Both the position numbers and the translations under genes were made by a program. From Nocardia sp. CC227C (GTDB taxonomy: Bacteria > Actinomycetota > Actinomycetes > Mycobacteriales > Mycobacteriaceae), in contig NZ_JASITE010000006.1 of assembly GCF_030767025.1 (NCBI RefSeq), positions 186,001-250,000 on the forward strand: a stretch of DNA of 64,000 bases. Reading direction: 5' to 3'. This document shows positions 41,945-50,212 of the stretch, piece after piece. Position 1 is the stretch's first letter, and every line of letters starts with the position of its first letter. Below the pieces are notes generated by a model. That model saw only the letters and a list, made by a program, of their open reading frames with translations. It did not search any database and was not told the DNA's origin.

Positions 41945-44326
41945 GTGCCGTCGGCCGATGCAGAGTCGAGCGTCGAGGACACCCGTTCCGCCAGCTCACG
42001 GCGCCCGTTGCGGGGCCGGTTCGGTACGAGTGTGCGAACCCGCGTGCTGGCGATCGCCCTGATCCCGAGTCTGGTGCTGCTGTCGACCGGCGCGGTCGCG
42101 GTCACGCTGGTCGGGCTCCGGGCGCAGTCGGTCAAGGAATGGGCCGACTACCGGGGCACAGTGATCGATCCGCTGCTGCGGTTCGTCACGTCGATCCAGG
42201 CGGAACGGCTGGCCAGCGTCACCGCGCAGGAACACGCGCCGGGCGCGGACGCGGAACTGCGCACCAGCCGCGACGACACCGACCGCGCGATCGCCGAGAC
42301 GGGCCGGATCGCCTCGGCGGCACAGGATATAGATCAGGACACCGGTGCCGAGTCCATCCAGGCGCTGTCGGATCTCATCGGTCGGATGCAGGTGATCCGC
42401 GAATCGGTCGACAGCAGGCGGGCGACCACCGTCGACGTCGACCAGTATTTCAGCGACCTCATCGCGGCCATGCTCGACGCGGGCCAGGACTCCGCACGGT
42501 TGAAGTCCTCCGACACCACGACGATGGACGCCGAGATGACCGCGATCGAGCTGCTGCGCGCGGCCGAAAGCCATTCACGCGTGGTGAGTCTCGTGGCCGC
42601 GGGGACCGCGGCGGCCGAGGGGCTGTCGCCGTACGAGCGGCGAGTGCTCGCGCAACATATCGGTGTCTACCGCAAACAATTCGAGCTCGTCGATACCCGC
42701 TTGTCGACCGCCGTGCGCACCAGCGTCCGCTCCCTTACTGGCGGCGCCGACTGGCGTGTCGGCACCACCGGTGAGGACGAGATGGCCGAGCGTGGCGAGC
42801 TGTCGATGCCGGTGCAGCAATGGCTGGCCGCCGAACGCGCGGTCGACACCCGCCTGATCGCGGTGATCCGGGATCAGTTCCGGGCGACGGTCGACGCGAC
42901 GAGCGCGGCGGCCGACCGCATGATTGACCGGCTGCTCTTCGTCTCGGCGATCATGCTCGTCGTCACCATTTTCGCGGTATCGGGCTCGCTCGTTCTGGCC
43001 AACCGGTTGCTGCGCCGCCTGCGCACTTTGCGCTCGGCCAGCCTCGAGCTCGCCAACGACCGGCTGCCCGATCTCATCCGTCGCATCCACAACGGCGAAC
43101 AGATCGATGCGCAGGCCGAAACCGCCCCGGTCGACCGGGGACGCGACGAAATCGGCCAGGTGGCAGAGGCTTTCGCTGTCGCCCAGCGCACCGCGCTCGA
43201 GACCGCGGTAGGTGAGGTGAGCACCCGCAACGGCTTCAACAAGGTGTTCCTCGACATCGCGTTCCGCAGTCAGGCGCTGGTGCGCAGGCAACTCGACGTG
43301 CTCGACGTCGCCGAAGCCCGCCAAGACGACCCGGAAGACCTCGAGCTGCTGTTCCAGCTGGACCACCTGGCCACACGCGCGCGCCGCAACTCCGAGAACC
43401 TGCTCATCCTCGGTGGTCGCGCACCAGGACGTCGCTGGCGCAACCCGGTGGCGCTCGAGGAGATCGTGCGCAGCGCGGTGTCCGAGACCGAGGGGTACGC
43501 GCGGGTGAGCGCGATCCGGTTGCCCGCGGTCAGCGTGCTCGGCGCGGCCGTCGCCGACCTCATCCACCTGCTGGCCGAACTGATCGACAACGCGACCGCG
43601 TTCTCCCCGCCGGACGCTCCGGTGGCGGTGCACGGCAACTCGGTCGGCAGGGGAGTGGTGGTCGAGGTCGACGACCAGGGCCTCGGGATCTCCTTCGAGG
43701 AACGGGAACGCCTCAACGCGATGCTGGCCGAGCCGCCACAGTTCCACGAGATGGCGCTGGCGGGGCACCGCCATCTCGGGCTGTTCGTGGTGAGCAGGCT
43801 CTCGGCGCGCCACGGCATCTCGGTGACCCTGCAGGAATCGCCGTACGGTGGTGTGCGCGCGACCGTGCTGGTGCCGTGGGCCGTGCTCGAGGCCGGAGAC
43901 GACAACCCGACAGCGGCGGTCGAACCCGTGCACAGCCATGACGCGGTGCACCGTGTTCCCGGCGTCACCGCGTTGCCCGGCGCGCCGCGGCCCGATCCTG
44001 TTCCGGCGCCTGCCTTACCGGAGCAGATCCGCCGGGCCGAGCCGGTGCGGCGCAACGGGTATCACGCGGCGAGCGACGAGCCGCCGGCCAGGCTCGACGG
44101 TCCCTCGCTCGCCGAGGTGGACCACCGGCCTGCCCTCCCGAGACGTGAACGACTCACACACCTGTCGCCCCAGCTCAGTACCGATGTGGAAGAAGAGGAT
44201 TCGTACAACCAAGCGCCCGGCGGTGCAGCGCGCGTCCGAGCGCCGGAGACGGTACGCACGGCGATGAGTTCGCTGCAGAACGGCACGCGACGGGCTCGCG
44301 TGCGACCACCCAACTCTCATCCGTAG
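41945..44326 (+). CDS. cvnA: Conservon sensor histidine kinase (CvnA-like, nitrate-sensor domain)
   Basis: A 793-residue membrane kinase-like protein. GTG 41945 is chosen because GAGGAG lies 7 bases upstream. A first membrane helix (VLAIALIPSLVLLSTGAVAV, about 34-53), an extracellular helical NIT-type domain (about 60-320), a second helix (LLFVSAIMLVVTIFAVSGSL, about 327-346), a HAMP-like linker, then a helical segment (LDHLATRARRNSENLLILGG) and a HATPase_c domain (ELIDNATAFSPP, VDDQGLGIS). The C-terminal tail is Pro-rich. It lacks a clear phospho-acceptor H-box, as usual in this group. With the next three genes it forms the conserved four-gene conservon. Confidence 0.88.
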   Translation: MPSADAESSVEDTRSASSRRPLRGRFGTSVRTRVLAIALIPSLVLLSTGAVAVTLVGLRAQSVKEWADYRGTVIDPLLRFVTSIQAERLASVTAQEHAPGADAELRTSRDDTDRAIAETGRIASAAQDIDQDTGAESIQALSDLIGRMQVIRESVDSRRATTVDVDQYFSDLIAAMLDAGQDSARLKSSDTTTMDAEMTAIELLRAAESHSRVVSLVAAGTAAAEGLSPYERRVLAQHIGVYRKQFELVDTRLSTAVRTSVRSLTGGADWRVGTTGEDEMAERGELSMPVQQWLAAERAVDTRLIAVIRDQFRATVDATSAAADRMIDRLLFVSAIMLVVTIFAVSGSLVLANRLLRRLRTLRSASLELANDRLPDLIRRIHNGEQIDAQAETAPVDRGRDEIGQVAEAFAVAQRTALETAVGEVSTRNGFNKVFLDIAFRSQALVRRQLDVLDVAEARQDDPEDLELLFQLDHLATRARRNSENLLILGGRAPGRRWRNPVALEEIVRSAVSETEGYARVSAIRLPAVSVLGAAVADLIHLLAELIDNATAFSPPDAPVAVHGNSVGRGVVVEVDDQGLGISFEERERLNAMLAEPPQFHEMALAGHRHLGLFVVSRLSARHGISVTLQESPYGGVRATVLVPWAVLEAGDDNPTAAVEPVHSHDAVHRVPGVTALPGAPRPDPVPAPALPEQIRRAEPVRRNGYHAASDEPPARLDGPSLAEVDHRPALPRRERLTHLSPQLSTDVEEEDSYNQAPGGAARVRAPETVRTAMSSLQNGTRRARVRPPNSHP

Positions 44327-44338
44327 AACGGTCAGAAC

Positions 44339-44770
44339 ATGAACGAGGACATGATGGTTCGTCACGCCCCGGCGGGCACCCTCGACTGGTTGCTCACCAA
44401 CCTGGTGACAATGACATCCGGCGCCGAACACGCGGTGGTGCTGTCCGCGGACGGATTGGCACTGGCCGGATCCGACGGTTTCGAGCGGGAGGATCTCGAA
44501 CATCTGGCCGCCATGTCGTCGGCCCTGCACAGTCTGGCTCGTGGGGTCGGCACGCGCTTCGGCAAGGGGCCGCTACACCAGACCGTCGTCGAGCTGGAGC
44601 ACGGCTATCTGTTGGTGACCGAGGCAGGCCACGGCGCGTGTCTGGCCCTGCTGACCGACGCCGACGCGGATCTGGGCCTGATCGCCTACGAGATGAACGT
44701 GATCGTCGGCCAGGTGCGTGAGCACCTGTCGGCCGCGCCGAGAAACTCGATATCGACACGAGTGCCGTGA
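44339..44770 (+). CDS. cvnB: Roadblock/LC7 domain protein (CvnB-like)
   Basis: A 143-residue roadblock/LC7 protein: LDWLLTNLVTMTSGAEHAVV, LSADGLALAGSDGF and LLVTEAGHGACLALLTD. In conservons this protein associates with the kinase and the GTPase at the membrane and may act as a GTPase regulator. ATG 44339 with a second ATG four codons later. It lies 12 bases after the kinase and its stop overlaps the next GTG. Confidence 0.9.
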   Translation: MNEDMMVRHAPAGTLDWLLTNLVTMTSGAEHAVVLSADGLALAGSDGFEREDLEHLAAMSSALHSLARGVGTRFGKGPLHQTVVELEHGYLLVTEAGHGACLALLTDADADLGLIAYEMNVIVGQVREHLSAAPRNSISTRVP

Positions 44771-45150
44771 GTGAGGGGCCGAACGAGGTGTGGGGCTACG
44801 AGGACGACGACCCGGGGCCGCTGGTTCGGCCGTTCGCGCTGACCCGAGGTCGTGCCGGCAGGGATCTGTCGGACCTGGACATTCTGACCCTGGTGATCTC
44901 GGTCGGCTACGACTCCGACGTGAACAAGCTCGACCGCGAATACGCCCAGATCTTTCTGCTGTGCCGCCATCAGCCGATGTCGATCGTCGAAATCGCCGCC
45001 CACCTGAAACTGCTGCTGGTCACCGTGAAGGTGCTGGTCAGCGACCTCATCGCGGCAGGCTATGTGATCTTCCGATCTCCACCGAGGGCCGAAGCGGGCC
45101 CCGACCCCGAACTATTGCAGGCGGTACTGGATGGCATACGTAACCTCTGA
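44767..45150 (+). CDS. cvnC: DUF742 protein (CvnC-like)
   Basis: A 127-residue DUF742 protein with the family pattern VRPFALTRGRAGRDLSDLDI, LLCRHQPMSIVEIAAHLKLL and LVSDLIAAGYVIFRSP, a winged-helix-like fold. GTG start overlaps the roadblock stop; its end overlaps the GTPase start by 20 bases, so all four conservon genes are co-translated. Role: scaffold or DNA-binding-like partner of the complex; not established. Confidence 0.9.
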   Translation: MSEGPNEVWGYEDDDPGPLVRPFALTRGRAGRDLSDLDILTLVISVGYDSDVNKLDREYAQIFLLCRHQPMSIVEIAAHLKLLLVTVKVLVSDLIAAGYVIFRSPPRAEAGPDPELLQAVLDGIRNL

Positions 45151-45739
45151 CGGACGCGGTCCGGCGGTCATGTCCACCGAACTGGCGGTGAAGATCCTGG
45201 TGGCCGGGGGATTCGGCGTCGGGAAGACGACGATGGTCGGTGCGATCAGCGAGATCACCCCGTTGCGCACCGAGGAGCAACTCAGCGAACTCAGTAGCTC
45301 CGTGGACGACCTGCGCGGGATCGAAGCCAAGCGAACAACCACCGTCGCACTGGACTTCGGCCGGATCACCATCAATCCGCGGGTGATCCTGTACCTGTTC
45401 GGCACGCCGGGGCAGGACCGGTTCTGGTTCCTGTGGCCGGAGCTGTCGCGTGGGGCGCTCGGCGCGGTGGTGCTGGTCGACACCCGACGGCTGGCCGACA
45501 GTTTCGCCGCGGTGGACTATTTCGAGTCCAGGCGGATCCCGTTCGTGGTCGCGGTGAACTGCTTCGACGGCGCGGACCGGTACGCCCCCGAGGAGATCGG
45601 CGCCGCCCTCGGCGTGCCGACCCAGGTGCCGATCATGCTGTGCGATGCGCGCGACCGAGCTTCGTGCAAGGAGGTGCTGGTCTGCCTTTTCGAGTGCATC
45701 ATGGCGAGCACTACGGCGATGCGACCGCGTTCGGTGTGA
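45131..45739 (+). CDS. cvnD: Small GTP/ATP-binding protein (CvnD-like)
   Basis: A 202-residue P-loop GTPase: G1 motif GGFGVGKTT (26-34), a switch region with RTTTVALDFGRITINPRV, G3-like FGTPGQDRFWFLW, and VAVNCFDGADRYAPEEI in place of a standard NKxD loop. It is the conserved MglA/Ras-like GTPase of the conservon and signals with the roadblock protein. Ends the operon; a region with an AT-rich element and a 16-base palindrome follows. Confidence 0.9.
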   Translation: MAYVTSDGRGPAVMSTELAVKILVAGGFGVGKTTMVGAISEITPLRTEEQLSELSSSVDDLRGIEAKRTTTVALDFGRITINPRVILYLFGTPGQDRFWFLWPELSRGALGAVVLVDTRRLADSFAAVDYFESRRIPFVVAVNCFDGADRYAPEEIGAALGVPTQVPIMLCDARDRASCKEVLVCLFECIMASTTAMRPRSV

Positions 45740-45783
45740 ATTATCAAGTAGCACAACGACTCTGGCCGCCAATGACGAAAGCG

Positions 45784-45798
45784 GAATATATATTATTC
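45784..45798 (+). promoter_or_regulatory. AT-rich near-palindrome
   Basis: GAATATATATTATTC, close to its reverse complement, 45 bases before the second SnoaL-like gene. Member of the AT-rich element family. Confidence 0.5.
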
Positions 45799-45801
45799 GG
45801 T

Positions 45802-45817
45802 ATCCGGAATTCCGGAT
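45802..45817. promoter_or_regulatory. 16-base perfect palindrome
   Basis: ATCCGGAATTCCGGAT, 26 bases before the second SnoaL-like gene and 3 bases after the AT element. Candidate operator. Confidence 0.45.
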
Positions 45818-45843
45818 GCGAACCTCACCGAAAGGTCCAACCA

Positions 45844-46266
45844 ATGAGCGATCTGCTCGACCTCGTCAACGTGCACTACGCCGGACTCGAAGGCGGCGAT
45901 CTGGAACTGGCCGCGAGCCCGTTCACCGAGGATGTGGCGGCGCAGTTCCCGTCCGGCCCGCTCACCGGCATCGAGGCGCTGCGCGGCATGATCGGCGCTT
46001 TCATCACCGCGTTCCCCGGAATGAAGATCGAGCGTCGCAACACCTGGGTCGACGGTGACACCGCGATCGCCGAGATCGTCTTCACCGGTGTGCAGACCGG
46101 ACCGCTGGCGACCGCCGACGGTGAGGTGCCGCCGTCCGGTCGCACGGTGACCTTCCCGCTCATCGACACCTTCACCCTGCGCGACGGCAAGGTCGCCGAG
46201 CACCGCGTGTACTGGGACAACGTCAGCTTCCTGACCCAGCTCGGTCTGATGCCTGCCCAGGGCTGA
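45844..46266 (+). CDS. SnoaL-like polyketide cyclase/NTF2-fold protein
   Basis: A 140-residue SnoaL-type protein; ATG preceded by GAAAGG. Typical segments: VNVHYAGLEGGDLELAASPF, GPLTGIEALRGMIGAFITAF, VDGDTAIAEIVFTGVQTGPL and FTLRDGKVAEHRVYWDNVSF, the ester-cyclase/SnoaL pattern with the terminal aromatic strand. It may be an isomerase, hydrolase or ligand-binding protein of the cytoplasm. Single gene under the AT-rich element and palindrome upstream; a hairpin follows. Confidence 0.82.
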   Translation: MSDLLDLVNVHYAGLEGGDLELAASPFTEDVAAQFPSGPLTGIEALRGMIGAFITAFPGMKIERRNTWVDGDTAIAEIVFTGVQTGPLATADGEVPPSGRTVTFPLIDTFTLRDGKVAEHRVYWDNVSFLTQLGLMPAQG

Positions 46267-46282
46267 GTCGGGTTCGGCGCGA

Positions 46283-46310
46283 GACCCCTTCGGCTCCGGC
46301 CGGAGGGGTC
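46283..46310 (+). terminator. Intrinsic terminator
   Basis: GACCCCTTCGGC pairs with GCCGGAGGGGTC (12 bp, one G-T pair, 4-base loop) followed by TTT; 16 bases after the SnoaL stop. Confidence 0.85.
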
Positions 46311-46387
46311 TTTCGCTTGTTCCTGCCGCCGGCCGGTGTGCAGTTTTCTGGACATTTCGCTTGTGCTTCACGTCATAACCTCCCGGT

Positions 46388-47542
46388 ATGACCTCTGATT
46401 CAATGCCGACAGATGGTTCGGGGACACGGCGCGCGCGAGCGGGCTGGGTGCTCGCTCTCGCGGCGACCGTTCTGCCCGGCTTCACGGCGACAGCTGCACC
46501 CGCGGTGGCCGACCCGGGCGGTTACCACATCTACGCCCACGGATTCCTGAGCAATGGCATCGTCGGTTACAACGCCTCCGACATCGACCAGCCGGCGCCG
46601 ATCCAGGGCAAGCCGATGCCGGGCGCGCTGAACTGGCCACAGGCGCCCAGCCCGGACGGGCGATTCCTGTTCGTCGCCCCGGGAGCGAACCCCCAGCTGA
46701 TCCCCTACGCCATCGGCGCCGACGGCGAACTCGCCGAGGGAACGCCGCTCCCGCTGCCCGACGTCCCGGTGGACATCATCTTCGCGCCGAACAGTCGCGA
46801 CGCCTACGTCGTCGTCGGTCTGCAGAACGCCCAAGTGATTCCGGTACGCATCGGCGCCAACGGCACTCCCACCCTCAATGGGTCGCCCGTGCCCTTCGGG
46901 GAGTCGCTCGACGGCGTCGCCTCGGGCACCGTCTCCCCGGACGGCAAGCAGTTGTACGTGGCCAGTCTGCTGCCCCGTCAACTGCTGGTGTTCGACATCA
47001 ATGCCGACGGTTCCGTGTCCCCGGTCAAGCAGCGCGTGTCGACCGGGTTGAATCCGATCTACCCTCGGGTCACCCCGGATGGCAGGCACGTGTACGTCGT
47101 CAACGAGATCAGCGGTTCGGTGTCGGGCTTCGCGCGGGCCGGCGACGGCACGCTGACCGAGATCGCGGGCTCGCCGTTCCCGACCGGCATGCTGCCGCAC
47201 GTGACGAGCATGACGCCCGACGGTCGCTTCCTGTATGTGCCGAACATGGGGTCGGGTCACATCAGCTCCTTCGCGGTGGAGTCGAACGGTGCGCTCACCC
47301 CGTTGCCCGATGTCGCTTTCGCACCGGAGAAGCCCGGCACTTTCGCCGAATCCTCGGTGATGTCACCGAGCGGTGACGTGCTCTGGGCGCTCGGCACCGA
47401 CCCACTGCGGGGCGGGGAGGAGATCTTGCGGCGGTTCGCGGTCGGCCCCGACGGCATCCTCGATCTGGATGAATCCGTCGCGGTCTACACCGGTACCTAC
47501 GTTGCCGACGGCCGAACCTTGTCGCTGGTTCCTCGTCGCTGA
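46388..47542 (+). CDS. Secreted YVTN/lactonase-like beta-propeller protein (3)
   Basis: A 384-residue protein from ATG 46388. After MTSDSMPTDGSGTRRARA a hydrophobic stretch (WVLALAATVLPGFTATAAP) leads to a cleavage site near AVADPGG. Blades include PSPDGRFLFVAPGANP, IFAPNSRDAYVVVGL, VSPDGKQLYVASLLP, VTPDGRHVYVVNEIS and MTPDGRFLYVPNMGS. Third exported propeller around the conservon. No strong ribosome site; TTGTGC and CATAAC upstream are possible -35/-10 boxes. Function unknown. Confidence 0.83.
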   Translation: MTSDSMPTDGSGTRRARAGWVLALAATVLPGFTATAAPAVADPGGYHIYAHGFLSNGIVGYNASDIDQPAPIQGKPMPGALNWPQAPSPDGRFLFVAPGANPQLIPYAIGADGELAEGTPLPLPDVPVDIIFAPNSRDAYVVVGLQNAQVIPVRIGANGTPTLNGSPVPFGESLDGVASGTVSPDGKQLYVASLLPRQLLVFDINADGSVSPVKQRVSTGLNPIYPRVTPDGRHVYVVNEISGSVSGFARAGDGTLTEIAGSPFPTGMLPHVTSMTPDGRFLYVPNMGSGHISSFAVESNGALTPLPDVAFAPEKPGTFAESSVMSPSGDVLWALGTDPLRGGEEILRRFAVGPDGILDLDESVAVYTGTYVADGRTLSLVPRR

Positions 47543-47550
47543 TCTGCGCC

Positions 47551-47588
47551 CGAAAGACCCCTCCGGCATCGGCCGGAGGGGTCTTTCG
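47551..47588 (+). terminator. Intrinsic terminator
   Basis: A 17-bp perfect stem around ATCG (47551-47567 with 47572-47588), with A- and T-rich ends; 9 bases after the propeller stop. Confidence 0.9.
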
Positions 47589-47627
47589 CGTATCGGTGGC
47601 TATGGTCAGCATCACCTCAGTTACGCA

Positions 47628-47656
47628 ACTTAGTTGTTCAATTTAGTTGTATGGTT
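47628..47656. promoter_or_regulatory. MarR-type operator region
   Basis: TTAGTTGT appears twice in the 40 bases before the MarR start, and CAACTTAGTTG is palindromic about its central base. Likely autoregulatory operator overlapping the promoter; exact limits approximate. Confidence 0.5.
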
Positions 47657-47661
47657 AGCTA

Positions 47662-48090
47662 ATGACTTCGGTACCTTCCACTGCCCGTGAGCTGGGTGAA
47701 GTCTTGCACCCGGTCGCTCGCCGACTGCTCGCCGGACGGACGATCTCGGCCGGAAAGCTCGGCGTTCTCGGCTATCTGGCCACCCACGGCCGCGCCACCG
47801 CAACCACGTTGGCGACCGTCCAGACCGTCAGCCCGCAGGCCATCGCCACCGCCGTGCGCGAACTCGAATCCCTCGGACTGGTACTGCGTACCCCGGACAG
47901 CGATGATCGCCGTCGCGTCTGGGTCGAACTCACCGAGGCCGGTCGCGACCGGCTCGTCGAGGAGCGAGCGGCGGGGCTGGACTGGCTGGGGCGGACCATC
48001 GACGAGCGACTGACCGAGGCGGAACGCGCCGCTCTCGACGCGGCGCTGCCCGCGTTACGGAAACTGGCCGCCGCGGGACCGACCGAATGA
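47662..48090 (+). CDS. MarR family transcriptional regulator
   Basis: A 142-residue MarR protein. The winged helix (about 25-100) has AGKLGVLGYLATHGRATATT, VSPQAIATAVRELESLGLVL and the wing RTPDSDDRRRVWVELTEAGR. It should repress itself and the efflux gene whose ATG overlaps its stop (ATGA), and release DNA on binding a phenolic or drug-like ligand. Confidence 0.9.
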   Translation: MTSVPSTARELGEVLHPVARRLLAGRTISAGKLGVLGYLATHGRATATTLATVQTVSPQAIATAVRELESLGLVLRTPDSDDRRRVWVELTEAGRDRLVEERAAGLDWLGRTIDERLTEAERAALDAALPALRKLAAAGPTE

Positions 48091-49472
48091 TCGCGGCGCC
48101 ACGATTGACCCCTGCCCTCGTCTACACGGCGCTGACCTCGGCCATCGTCAGCTCGCTCGGCATGCTGCTGGTACCCGCGATTTCGAACGAGATGCAGGTC
48201 GACGTCAGCGCGGCGCAGTGGATGCTCACCGTCAACCTGCTGGTCGGCGCGGTGACGACCCCGGTCATGGGCAGGCTCAGCGACGGCCCGCACAAGAAGC
48301 GGCTGCTGCTGTGGTCGCTGATCATCATCCTGATCGGGTCGGTCGTCGCGGCCGTGGCCACCGATTTCGCGGTGTTCCTGCTCGGGCGCGCGTTGCAGGG
48401 GCTCAGTTACGGCATCGTGCCGGTGACCATCGCCCTCGCCCGCCGACATCTGCCCGCCGACGACGTGCGTAACGGCATTTCGACGCTGTCTGTCACGGTG
48501 ACCACCGGTCTTGGTCTCGGCTACCCGCTCACCGGGATCTTCGCCGATCTCTTCAGCTATCGCTTCGCCTTCTGGGCGGCGGCACTGTTCCTGCTGACGA
48601 CCGTGCTCGTGGTCTGGAAAGTGGTGCCGGACGGTCCGGACGAGCGGGCCCCGCGCACGCCGTTCGACCTGCGCGGCGCCCTGCTGCTCGGCACCGGTCT
48701 CGCGGCGTTGCTGCTCGTCGCGGGCGAGGGCTCCCGGTGGGGGTGGGGTTCGCCGTCGACAATCGGCCTGCTCGTCGTCTCGCTGGCGATCCTGACCGTG
48801 TGGGCCCTGGTGGAACTGCGTACCGAGCACGCGCTGGTCGACCTGCGGGTGCTGCGCGCCGGCGACGCACTCGTCGCCAACGGCACCGCCATCGCGCTCG
48901 GTGCCGCGATGTACGCCTGTCTGTCGATCGCCAGTCTGATCGCGCAGGCGCCCGCCACCACCGGTTACGGCATCGCGATGCCGTTGTTCTGGGCCGGCTT
49001 CGTCATGCTGCCGCTGTCGGTGGGCAGTTTCGCGGCCAACCGCGTCGTGCGGGTGGTCTCGGCCTGTATCCCCATGCGCGCCTTGCTGATTCCCGGTGCC
49101 GCCCTGGTCACCGCGTCCAGCCTGCTGCTGTGGCTGGCCCACGACGAACTCTGGGAGATCCTGCTCGGCATGTTCGGCTTCGGTGCGGGCATCGGCACGA
49201 CCTACGCGGCGATGCCCGCGCTGATCGCACGCAGCGTGGCCGACCGTGAGCTCGGCAGCGCGGTGAGCTTCAACCAGGTGCTGCGCACCGTCGGCGGTTC
49301 GTTCGGTAGTGCGATGTCCGGCGCGGTCCTCGCCGCCCACCTCGCCTCCGACGGCTACCCGAGCAGCACCGGCATCGGCATCGCGTTGGCCGTCGGCGCC
49401 GTCGGCTGCACCGCGGTCCTCACCGTCCTCCTGGTCGCCCACCTGGCGACGCGCCGCGAACGACACCCCTGA
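48087..49472 (+). CDS. MFS efflux transporter (EmrB/QacA-like)
   Basis: A 461-residue membrane protein with about 14 helices. Drug:H+ antiporter features: SAAQWMLTVNLLVGAVTTPV, GRLSDGPHKKRLLLWSLI (motif A-like), LGRALQGLSYGIVPVTIALA, and the motif-C-like GLGLGYPLTGIFADLFSYRF. Co-transcribed with MarR; exports a toxic compound the regulator senses. Ends before a strong convergent terminator. Confidence 0.88.
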   Translation: MIAAPRLTPALVYTALTSAIVSSLGMLLVPAISNEMQVDVSAAQWMLTVNLLVGAVTTPVMGRLSDGPHKKRLLLWSLIIILIGSVVAAVATDFAVFLLGRALQGLSYGIVPVTIALARRHLPADDVRNGISTLSVTVTTGLGLGYPLTGIFADLFSYRFAFWAAALFLLTTVLVVWKVVPDGPDERAPRTPFDLRGALLLGTGLAALLLVAGEGSRWGWGSPSTIGLLVVSLAILTVWALVELRTEHALVDLRVLRAGDALVANGTAIALGAAMYACLSIASLIAQAPATTGYGIAMPLFWAGFVMLPLSVGSFAANRVVRVVSACIPMRALLIPGAALVTASSLLLWLAHDELWEILLGMFGFGAGIGTTYAAMPALIARSVADRELGSAVSFNQVLRTVGGSFGSAMSGAVLAAHLASDGYPSSTGIGIALAVGAVGCTAVLTVLLVAHLATRRERHP

Positions 49473-49483
49473 CCGGCAACGAG

Positions 49484-49519
49484 ATCGGCCGCGGTCGCCA
49501 TCTGGCAACCGCGGCCGAT
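49484..49519. terminator. Bidirectional terminator hairpin
   Basis: ATCGGCCGCGGT pairs with ACCGCGGCCGAT (12 bp, 12-base loop) between the convergent MFS and SDR genes. Confidence 0.75.
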
Positions 49520-49532
49520 GCCGGGGACGAGC

Positions 49533-50212
49533 TCACGAACCGGCGTTGAGCTCCGTGGCGAACTCGCCGCCGATCCGGTCACCGATCCCGGTGAGGAACT
49601 CCCCCTCGCGCTCGCGGCTCACCCCGAACATGTCGGTGATGATCGAGGTGAGCACCGCGCCCGGCAGGATGGCGTTCGAACGGATGCCGGTGCCCTGGTT
49701 CTCCACGGCCGTTTGCCGTACCAAGGCCAGCACCGCGGCCTTCGCCATCGAGTACGCGCCGCCGTTCCACCCGGCCTGCAACGCGGCGACACTGCCGGTG
49801 GTGATGATCGAGCCCGGAACGCGCTGCGCACGGAACTGCCTGGCCGCGTACTCGTGTGCCGCGACATGGGCTTGCAGGTTCAGCGCCAGCGTGCGGTCGA
49901 GTCCCTCCGGAGTGAGGTTGTCGATCGGCGAGAGATCCACGGCGGCACCGGCATTGCTGAACATGACATCGAGGCGGCCGAAGGTGTCCACCGCGGCTCC
50001 GACGGCGGACTCGCCTGCGCCGCGACGGTGACATCCGTGCGCACGAACAGCGCCGAATCATCCAGGCGGGCGGCGGCCGCCGCTCCGCGTTCCTCCTGGA
50101 TGTCGGCGAGTACCACCTTCGCCCCGTGTTCGACGAAGGTTTCCGCGGTGGCCAGGCCCATCCCGCTCGCCGCACCGGTGATGACGGCGACCTTGCCGTC
50201 CAACAGGTTCAC
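49533..50212 (-). pseudogene. SDR family oxidoreductase with a 1-base frameshift
   Basis: GTG 50212 overlaps the stop of the aldehyde dehydrogenase upstream. The first part reads VNLLDGKVAVITGAASGMGL through SALFVRTDVTV; then the frame is lost near 50011-50017. The remaining sequence in the next frame restores VDTFGRLDVMFSNAGAAVDL, the serine segment SIITTGSVAAL and YSMAK, ending ATELNAGS. Adding one base (CAGGCGAG to CAGGCCGAG) gives an intact SDR of about 226 residues with NAG and YxxxK present. Either recent inactivation or an assembly error. Confidence 0.8.
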
